Origin: Gammaproteobacteria bacterium
GTDB taxonomy: Bacteria > Pseudomonadota > Gammaproteobacteria > Pseudomonadales > JADFDG01
DNA: 64,000 bases
Direction of reading: 5' to 3'
Assembly: GCA_018262975.1 (NCBI GenBank)
Contig: JADFDG010000006.1
Span: 57,137-121,136 of the forward strand
Part shown: one piece after another, positions 58,174 to 64,000 of the stretch
Position numbering within the stretch: position 1 is the stretch's first letter
Layout of the letters: every line of letters starts with the position of its first letter
Program-made: the position numbers and the translations under genes
The notes under the pieces: model-generated
What the model saw: the letters and a program-made list of their open reading frames with translations, nothing else
Told to the model about the DNA's origin: nothing
Database searches by the model: none

Positions 58174-59490
58174 TCAACAGAAACGGGCAGTACCGTAGCA
58201 GTTCTTGGGCGGGGTCAAGCCAAGCTCAGGGTTGACAAGAGGGAGACCAGGCTGACTGAGGGCAGTCGTCAACTCTCCGATAGTCAGTGGACCATAGTCG
58301 GGGGCATAAACCTCAACAACCTTTGCTTCAGGCACGTTCATCCACCACCCCGTATTCGAGGCGACGGCATAGGCAGAATTGCAACGACCTGGAACAGTCC
58401 CGTACGCCGGGTTACAGGCATCGACACCATTATTAGGAGGCAATGTCTTGGAATAACGTGGCCAACTCACGCGTTCACGCTGGAAGGAAATAAAGAAGTC
58501 ATTGGTGTTAATGAGCGTGAAGCCGTGAAGCATCCTCAGCGAAGCCGTCAATTGACTATAGCCGGTAGTGATGCCAAGCAGCGAAAGCAAACCGGCATTG
58601 CTGACCTCAAGTTCGAGCGCAGAGGTGGCTATCTGACTCATGCGCGTGCCGGAAACATCAATGAAAAGGTTGTCGTTTGTGCTGGCATTGCACAGGTCGT
58701 CAGTACGGGCTGTGGCGCCAGCGCACACCCGCACGTTGCTCGCGCCACCTAAAGCGCAAAGGGCGGAACTGCATCGAACGTTGAGAGCCGCCGAAAGCTC
58801 TGCTCCGAGAAAGCCCGATATGCTGTTTGCACCGGAGTGACATGCCAACGTTGAAGCGCCTGCAGTACCATTATTGCAGGTGCCACCATTTTCCGCATTG
58901 ACATTACCATTTGCGTAACGTCGGCCGACGCCGACATAGCCGTCTGCAACCTGTGCACCGAGCTTGAATCCCACCACCTCCCTGTTGGCAGTACCGTCAT
59001 TCTTGATGGCAAGCTCAACATAAGGCCTTCGCAGCAGGAACTCGCTGGTGGCAGGTGTAGCGGCGTTCGTGCAGTTTGCTGCCGTACACGGGGCACCGCC
59101 GACAGTATTGCTTCGACCCATAAAGCGGACGTAGTCGAGATCAATATCACACAGAGTGGGATCAAGGGCATCGTTAACGCCCCCGCAACCCAACTGCAAC
59201 TTGGCGATGTTCGCATTCATGGACAAGTCTATGTCCATGCCCATGCGATAGTACGTGAAGTTGCCAAAGGTATCCGCTTGATTGTAGCCAGGCAAAGAGT
59301 CAGGACCAATCTTGTCCGACACGAACAAAGCCTGACCAGTAACTCCTGACAGGTCAGCGTCCGTCAAAGCGACCATGCCGGGCCCGTGTGAAGAAACCGC
59401 AGCCGCATAGCCGCTGAGTGGCACCAACAGCAATAGGTTGAACACGACGGGAACCAGTTGGCCGCTCAAATAGCGAAGCATGCCCAGCAT
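58174..59490 (-). CDS. Exported VTGQ-motif family protein (gene 3)
   Basis: This 438-residue protein has a signal peptide (FNLLLLVPLSGYAAAVSS), then MVALTDADLSGVTGQALFVSDK, the shared motif. The mature part is rich in Asn, Gly and Ala and has many Cys (CGGVND, CDIDLDY, CTAANC, CNNG, CSSALC), suggesting disulphides outside the cytoplasm; it ends CYGTARFC. The start at 59490 is set by GAGGG seven bases ahead. It lies 10 bases after gene 2. Base composition is lower in GC than its surroundings. Confidence 0.75.
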   Translation of the reverse strand: MLGMLRYLSGQLVPVVFNLLLLVPLSGYAAAVSSHGPGMVALTDADLSGVTGQALFVSDKIGPDSLPGYNQADTFGNFTYYRMGMDIDLSMNANIAKLQLGCGGVNDALDPTLCDIDLDYVRFMGRSNTVGGAPCTAANCTNAATPATSEFLLRRPYVELAIKNDGTANREVVGFKLGAQVADGYVGVGRRYANGNVNAENGGTCNNGTAGASTLACHSGANSISGFLGAELSAALNVRCSSALCALGGASNVRVCAGATARTDDLCNASTNDNLFIDVSGTRMSQIATSALELEVSNAGLLSLLGITTGYSQLTASLRMLHGFTLINTNDFFISFQRERVSWPRYSKTLPPNNGVDACNPAYGTVPGRCNSAYAVASNTGWWMNVPEAKVVEVYAPDYGPLTIGELTTALSQPGLPLVNPELGLTPPKNCYGTARFC

Positions 59491-59500
59491 GACCTTACCC

Positions 59501-60247
59501 TCAGAACCCGAAGAACAACATGTTGCCATCCACCCTGATCGCCGCTGCCCGCAACTCCGCCGGAGCAGCCGCTGCAGGGACTCGGGCAATCCTCAGCCCC
59601 AGAACAGAACCCGTAGCCTGATCAAGCTGGTACCCGAACCGCTGTATACCACCCGCACCGCAAGCGGCACAGTCATACTCTGCCGAGACGCGTCCAATGT
59701 TCATGAACCAGGAAATATCACGGTAAGAGGCTGCGGTGATCAGCGGTGACGCGTGCGGACGGAAGCTGAGTTTGAGTGCTGGCCTGTTATCCAGAACATC
59801 CAAGCCGCACCCACCCAAGGAGCCATCAACAAGACAACGACCGGTACCACTGTTGTCGGCTTCGAATCGGTCCATCCCGGGATTCTGGTATGTAGTGGCC
59901 GCCGGATTGATGTTGGCCGCATCGATAAAGACATCGAACATGCGAAGTGTCGCGTAGAAGTCCTTGATCGTTATCCATTCACCCGTGCGGTTATTGAAAC
60001 TCAGGCCGAGAAAGCAGGGGTTTGGTTGGGTTGGAGTACCACCGGCGCAACTGGACAGAGATACCAGCGGCTGCGGATTGCCATTGGCATTCAGTTCGGC
60101 ATTGATGTAGAGGTCCAGATCGAGGGCGGCGCCCTCCTGGCCTGTGACGCTACCCAATTCGCGCTCGCCCATCGGAGACATCCCGGCAAGAACCGCGCCA
60201 CTTAGCAAATAGCCCAAAAAGAGAACCATGCTGCGAATGACGTTCAT
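59501..60247 (-). CDS. Exported VTGQ-motif family protein (gene 2)
   Basis: This 248-residue protein has a signal peptide (MVLFLGYLLSGAVLA) followed at once by MSPMGERELGSVTGQEGAALDLDLYINAEL, the clearest copy of the shared motif. The mature part contains Cys pairs (SSCAGGTPTQPNPC, CDCAACG-like YDCAACGAGG) and ends VDGNMLFFGF. Its start overlaps the gene 1 stop by ATGA, so the pair is translationally coupled. A structural or surface role is inferred. Confidence 0.75.
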   Translation of the reverse strand: MNVIRSMVLFLGYLLSGAVLAGMSPMGERELGSVTGQEGAALDLDLYINAELNANGNPQPLVSLSSCAGGTPTQPNPCFLGLSFNNRTGEWITIKDFYATLRMFDVFIDAANINPAATTYQNPGMDRFEADNSGTGRCLVDGSLGGCGLDVLDNRPALKLSFRPHASPLITAASYRDISWFMNIGRVSAEYDCAACGAGGIQRFGYQLDQATGSVLGLRIARVPAAAAPAELRAAAIRVDGNMLFFGF

Positions 60248-61788
60248 AGATTCGCCCCCAAACTCGTGATTCGCAGTTTGTGAAGCATCAACCCTTCAAT
60301 GCGAGCGTCACCCAGGTTCACTCGGTAGCGGTTGACGCCATTGGCAGTGGAATTCTGCCAAGTCGGCACGGCCGACCCGGTGGCCATACTGATCACCGTC
60401 GGACGCCTGGCGAAAGACTGGAAAGTGGTCGTAGCCGCGGCATAACCACTACCCAGGAAGAAGATGCCATCGTTGACCGCGTCCGTGGTATTCACTCCGC
60501 CAGCATCGTCGGCACCTGCGGTACAACTACTACCATTACACGCACGGTCGCCCCAACGAACATACCCGTGGGTGGTTGCATAGCGAGTTGCCGGCTGACG
60601 TGCGGCGTTTGCAACGCCATTCACCGTAAAGGAAGCACCACAATTAAGTAGCGGACAGCGTACCGCGTAGAGAGCGGTCGCATATCCGCTGCCGACCGCA
60701 GCACCAGTCCCCGTATAGTCGCTGCCTCCATAACCGGACACGTCATTCGCATTCAGCGCGTAATGGGCGTTATAGACCCCTGCGGTATCGGGCAGTAGAG
60801 TCAACTCGACAAAGAAATTGCCGTTCTTCGCCGGAGTGTCGTCCAAGGTGATGGCCTGATAGTGCAATTGACCCAACGGCAAGAACGCCCTGACGTTCTT
60901 GAAGTGAATACCTTCGAACTGATCAAACGCTACAGGGACCCCTATGGTGTCATTAGTAGCAACCTGCTTGACGGTGAAACGGTAATCGCCTTGCAGAAAG
61001 CTGTGGTAATAAAGACCGAAGGTAGGATCGGCAGCATTCGAGAACTGGAATATGCGCAGTACACTGCCTTCGGCATTACCTTGGATAATCGACTGTGACT
61101 TCAGTGTCCGGGTGCCGCATGCCGTACCAGTGCATGTCACGTTCTTGCCTGCCTCCGTTTCGCCCCAGAAGGAGAATCGATAGAAAGGCTGATCCGTTGG
61201 TGCCAGGAGCTCAAGTACCGTGCGTGCCCCAGTTGTACCGTCATAAAGGATGTCGGAGTAACTGAACGCACGCAAAACATACGGGTTATCGTACGGCGAA
61301 AAATTGTCGACATATCCACCACGCGGGCAACCAAGCCCGTCGATGCCACTGGCACCGACGCAGGTACTTCCATCCCAGTTTCCGGCAGTCTGATCGTTGG
61401 ATGTCGAAGATATTGAAAGACCGTACCAGCGAAGATCTCCGCGCACGAAACTGAAATAGTTACCCGCCGTCGCCACGCTGCGGGGATTGTGAGCCGCAGC
61501 GTTGTAGGGAACCGTTGTGGTCCAGACAGGACCCACGCCCGCAACGCCGCCACCCCCGGCAGACGTGCAGCCCACAGAGGCACAATTCGTCGGAACAGCC
61601 GAACCGACCTGCTCAATATAGCTGTCCGCACTCATCAGAAACCGGAAGTCGTCAAGCGCAAAGGCAAGACCTTCCCCGGTGTGCTCCACCAACTCCTCGT
61701 CGTCGAGCGCGGTCATGGCCGCGGCCGGCGAGGCGGCAAGCAGGGAGGCGCAGGCAAGTAATGCCGTCTTGATCAATCGATTGAGCAC
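60244..61788 (-). CDS. Exported VTGQ-motif family protein (gene 1)
   Basis: This 514-residue protein has a signal peptide (LIKTALLACASLLAASPAAA), then MTALDDEELVEHTGEGLAFALDDFRFL, a variant of the shared motif with TGE instead of TGQ. The start is the GTG at 61788 after GAGGGCGCGACCAC. The mature part has CASVGCTSAGG, CTGTACGT and CNGSSCT type Cys pairs and many short beta stretches. It is the first gene of the four-gene operon; 218 bases with no gene lie upstream. Confidence 0.75.
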   Translation of the reverse strand: MLNRLIKTALLACASLLAASPAAAMTALDDEELVEHTGEGLAFALDDFRFLMSADSYIEQVGSAVPTNCASVGCTSAGGGGVAGVGPVWTTTVPYNAAAHNPRSVATAGNYFSFVRGDLRWYGLSISSTSNDQTAGNWDGSTCVGASGIDGLGCPRGGYVDNFSPYDNPYVLRAFSYSDILYDGTTGARTVLELLAPTDQPFYRFSFWGETEAGKNVTCTGTACGTRTLKSQSIIQGNAEGSVLRIFQFSNAADPTFGLYYHSFLQGDYRFTVKQVATNDTIGVPVAFDQFEGIHFKNVRAFLPLGQLHYQAITLDDTPAKNGNFFVELTLLPDTAGVYNAHYALNANDVSGYGGSDYTGTGAAVGSGYATALYAVRCPLLNCGASFTVNGVANAARQPATRYATTHGYVRWGDRACNGSSCTAGADDAGGVNTTDAVNDGIFFLGSGYAAATTTFQSFARRPTVISMATGSAVPTWQNSTANGVNRYRVNLGDARIEGLMLHKLRITSLGANL

Positions 61789-62006
61789 GTGGTCGCGCCC
61801 TCTTGTTGTTCTTCGGGAAGCCTTCAGGCGCAAGCGGCCAGAAATCGGGCTTCCGGGACAGTGGCAGGTTAGTTTATGGCCCCGGCACTGGCAACGGTTG
61901 TCCTCCCCTCCTTACAAATCTCCAACGAATCCGGGCGCTTGGGACACCCGGCAGGCCATCCGGACAGGCGGCAGGGCCGCCCGTCCGGTACAGGGCTGGC
62001 TGCACC
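61789..62006. other. Region upstream of the VTGQ operon
   Basis: It lies between the operon and prpF, both on the minus strand. It has no credible ORF. GGAAGCC and GGCTTCC (about 61816 and 61849) could pair across a 25-base loop. GTTTATGG near 61871 is the only AT-rich patch. No promoter is assigned with confidence. Confidence 0.5.
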
Positions 62007-63194
62007 TCAGAATGCATCCCCCGGAACCCGCACGGCCCCCTCCATCAGGATCCGCGCACTGCGGCTCATGATGGCCTTGGTCACGGTCCACTCACCGTTG
62101 ACCTGGCGGGCCTGCGCCCCGACCCGCAGGGTGCCCGACGGGTGGCCGAAGCGGACCGCCTCGCGCTCCCCGCCCCCGGCCGCCAGGTTCACCAGCGTAC
62201 CCGGGATGGCCGCCGCGGTCCCGATGGCCACCGCGCAGGTGCCCATCATGGCGTGGTGCAGCTTGCCCATGGACAGCGCCCGGACCAGCAGGTCCACGTC
62301 GCCGGCGCCGATCGGCTTGCCGCTGGAGGCCTTGTAGTCCTTCGGCCTCGCCACGAAGGCGATCTTGGGGGTGTGCTGGCGCTTGAGGGCCTCCTCCGGT
62401 GTCTTGATCAGGCCCATGCGCAGGGCGCCGGCCACGCGGATCTTCTCGAAGCGCTCCAGCTGCTTCGGGTCACCGTTGATGTCTTCGCGCAGCTCGGTGC
62501 CCTGGTAACCGATGTCCTCGGCGTTGACGAACACGGTGGGGATGCCGGCGGTGATCATGGTGGCCTTGAAGGTGCCCACCCCGGGTACCTCGAGGTCATC
62601 GACCAGGTTGCCGGTGGGGAACATCGAGCCACCCTCCTCCGAGTCGTCGGACGGATCGATGAATTCGAGGACGATTTCAGCGGCCGGGAAGGTCACGCCG
62701 TCCAGCTCGAAGTCACCGGTCTCCTGCACCTGGCCGTTGGTGACCGGCACGTGGGCGATGATGGTCTTCCGGATGTTGGCCTGCCATATGCGTACCGTGC
62801 AGGTGCCGTTCTGCGGCACGCGCGCCGGGTCGATCAGGCCGGCATGGATGGCAAAGGCACCGGCGGCGGTCGACAGGTTGCCGCAGTTGCCGCTCCAGTC
62901 CACGAACGCCTTGTCGATGGACACCTGGCCGTAGAGGTAATCCACGTCGTGGTCCGGCACCGAACTCTTCGACAGGATCACGCACTTGCTGGTGCTGGAC
63001 GTGGCGCCGCCCATGCCATCGATGTGCGCGGCATAAGGATCGGGGCTGCCGATCACGCGCATGAACAGCTTGTCACGCGCCTCACCCGGCTGCTGGCAGC
63101 TCGCAGGCAGGTCCTGCAGGCGGAAGAACACGCCCTTGGAAGTGCCTCCGCGCATGTAGGTCGCGGGGATCTTCACCTGGGGAACATGAGCCAT
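62007..63194 (-). CDS. prpF: 2-methylaconitate cis-trans isomerase PrpF
   Basis: This 395-residue protein has IPATYMRGGTSKGVFF at the N-terminus and WSGNCGNLSTAAGAFAIHAGL, typical of PrpF and its diaminopimelate-epimerase-like fold. PrpF converts the trans-2-methylaconitate-type product of AcnD to the cis isomer in the methylcitrate cycle for propionyl-CoA. The start at 63194 has GGGAG eight bases ahead. It follows acnD on the same strand, separated by a palindromic repeat. Confidence 0.95.
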   Translation of the reverse strand: MAHVPQVKIPATYMRGGTSKGVFFRLQDLPASCQQPGEARDKLFMRVIGSPDPYAAHIDGMGGATSSTSKCVILSKSSVPDHDVDYLYGQVSIDKAFVDWSGNCGNLSTAAGAFAIHAGLIDPARVPQNGTCTVRIWQANIRKTIIAHVPVTNGQVQETGDFELDGVTFPAAEIVLEFIDPSDDSEEGGSMFPTGNLVDDLEVPGVGTFKATMITAGIPTVFVNAEDIGYQGTELREDINGDPKQLERFEKIRVAGALRMGLIKTPEEALKRQHTPKIAFVARPKDYKASSGKPIGAGDVDLLVRALSMGKLHHAMMGTCAVAIGTAAAIPGTLVNLAAGGGEREAVRFGHPSGTLRVGAQARQVNGEWTVTKAIMSRSARILMEGAVRVPGDAF

Positions 63195-63216
63195 GGAATT
63201 TCTCCCTGAATGGAAT

Positions 63217-63283
63217 GTAGAGAGGGGGCCGAGGCCCCCGACCGTGTTCCAGGAACCGGTCGGGGGCATGGCCCCCTCGCTAC
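63217..63283. repeat. Palindromic repeat, full copy 4
   Basis: GTAGAGAGGGGGCCGAGGCCCCCGACCG, a 12-base spacer, then CGGTCGGGGGCATGGCCCCCTCGCTAC: the same element as at 23334 and 47574. It lies between acnD and prpF, which face the same way, so here it sits inside a probable operon and may alter mRNA stability or expression of prpF. Confidence 0.9.
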
Positions 63284-63297
63284 AGGAGCGTTGAGGA

Positions 63298-64000
63298 TCA
63301 GGCCGTTTTGGATGCGGCCAGGAAGTCCTGGGCGAAGCGCTGCAGCACGCCGCCAGCCTCGTACACGGACACTTCTTCCGCGGTATCGAGGCGGCAGGTC
63401 ACCGGCACTTCCACTTTCTCGCCGTTCTTGCGGTGGATGACCAGCGTGAGATCAGCACGCGGGGTGCGCTTGCCGACCACGTCGTAGGTCTCCGTGCCGT
63501 CGAGGGCCAGCGTCTTGCGGTTGGTGCCCGGCTTGAACTCCAGCGGCAGCACGCCCATGCCGATCAGGTTGGTGCGGTGGATGCGCTCGAAGCCCTCGGC
63601 CACGATCGCTTCCACGCCCGCCAGGCGCACGCCCTTGGCCGCCCAGTCACGAGACGAGCCCTGGCCGTAGTCGGCACCGGCGATGATGATCAGCGGCTGC
63701 TTGCGGTTCATGTAGGTCTCGATCGCTTCCCACATGCGCATCACCTTGCCTTCCGGCTCGACGCGCGCCAGCGAACCCTTCTTCACCTTGCCATCGACGA
63801 TCGCCATCTCGTTGACGAGCTGCGGGTTGGCGAACGTCGCGCGCTGCGCGGTGAGGTGGTCGCCGCGGTGCGTTGCGTACGAGTTGAAGTCCTCTTCCGG
63901 CAGACCCATCTTGTGCAGGTACTCACCAGCAGCGGAATCCATGAGGATCGCGTTGGACGGCGACAGGTGGTCGGTAGTGATGTTGTCTGGCAGCAGCGCC
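63298..64000 (-). CDS. acnD: 2-methylisocitrate dehydratase AcnD, C-terminal part
   Basis: The frame is open to the right window edge, so the 5' end is outside. The visible C-terminal swivel region includes LPDNITTDHLSPSNAILMDSAAGEYL, ADYGQGSSRDWAAKGVRLAGVEAIVAEGFERIHRTNLIGMGVLPLEF, typical of the aconitase A/AcnD family. The adjacent prpF indicates AcnD, the Fe-S 2-methylcitrate dehydratase, rather than AcnA. The acnD-prpF order is standard. Confidence 0.93.
   Translation of the reverse strand, partial: ALLPDNITTDHLSPSNAILMDSAAGEYLHKMGLPEEDFNSYATHRGDHLTAQRATFANPQLVNEMAIVDGKVKKGSLARVEPEGKVMRMWEAIETYMNRKQPLIIIAGADYGQGSSRDWAAKGVRLAGVEAIVAEGFERIHRTNLIGMGVLPLEFKPGTNRKTLALDGTETYDVVGKRTPRADLTLVIHRKNGEKVEVPVTCRLDTAEEVSVYEAGGVLQRFAQDFLAASKTA

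Noticed and set aside
61789-62006. A sigma54 promoter (CCGGCACTGGCAACGG near 61882)
   Set aside because: The GG and GC elements are not at the required spacing on either strand.

Overview
The window is GC-rich, densely coded chromosomal DNA from an aerobic or microaerobic proteobacterium, most likely a gammaproteobacterium. The evidence is an FNR-type regulator with a ccoNOQP-GHIS cbb3 oxidase cluster, a type II secretion operon in gspEFGHIJKLM order, ppsA/ppsR, ttcA, UPF0149 (YecA), YgjP, a Lif-type lipase chaperone and acnD-prpF. Nevskiales/Xanthomonadales-like lineages would fit, but the sequence alone does not settle the taxon. I see no rRNA, tRNA, CRISPR array, prophage or insertion sequence.

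Layout. 1-1.8 kb: the 3' end of a crotonase gene, then an exported mono-haem-motif protein. 1.8-14.6 kb (all minus): sirB2-like, ccoNOQP, ccoGHIS, a TauE/SafE-like membrane protein, hemN, fnr and a ClsB-like cardiolipin synthase, together a low-oxygen respiration island. An FNR-type box sits just upstream of hemN. 14.8-18.7 kb: a small divergent module of GNAT-C39 peptidase and DUF2817 M14-like peptidase (minus) against an RLAN/RimK-like ATP-grasp ligase (plus). It looks like a peptide or protein modification system with unknown substrate. 18.8-27.7 kb: a lipoprotein, an acyltransferase, an MFS exporter with a coupled 62-residue basic protein, a patatin, a diiron ferritin-like protein, an orphan ParA and a TauE exporter. 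26.4-35.4 kb: the type II secretion operon, without gspC or gspD, ending in an unknown exported protein. 35.5-44.5 kb: a signalling operon of a three-receiver hybrid kinase, CheR, a lone receiver, a receiver-less CheB, REC-PAS-PilZ and REC-PAS-GGDEF-EAL, with no chemoreceptor, CheA or CheW. 44.8-52.3 kb: ttcA, an SDR, an orphan lipase chaperone, a pair of acyl-CoA dehydrogenases behind a PsrA-like palindrome, YgjP, UPF0149 and a lytic transglycosylase. 52.4-55.8 kb: divergent ppsA/ppsR. 55.8-61.8 kb: a four-gene operon of exported proteins sharing an N-terminal 'LtDxELsxVTGQ' motif, in visibly lower-GC DNA. 62-64 kb: prpF and the 3' part of acnD (methylcitrate cycle).

A dispersed palindromic element (core GTAGNGAGGGGGCCATGCCCCC) occurs four times: three copies between convergent genes, where it supplies or overlaps a stop codon, and one between prpF and acnD. 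The strongest candidates for undescribed biology are the RLAN/GNAT-C39/DUF2817 module, the chemoreceptor-free CheR/CheB hybrid-kinase operon with a c-di-GMP output, and the VTGQ-motif tandem family.
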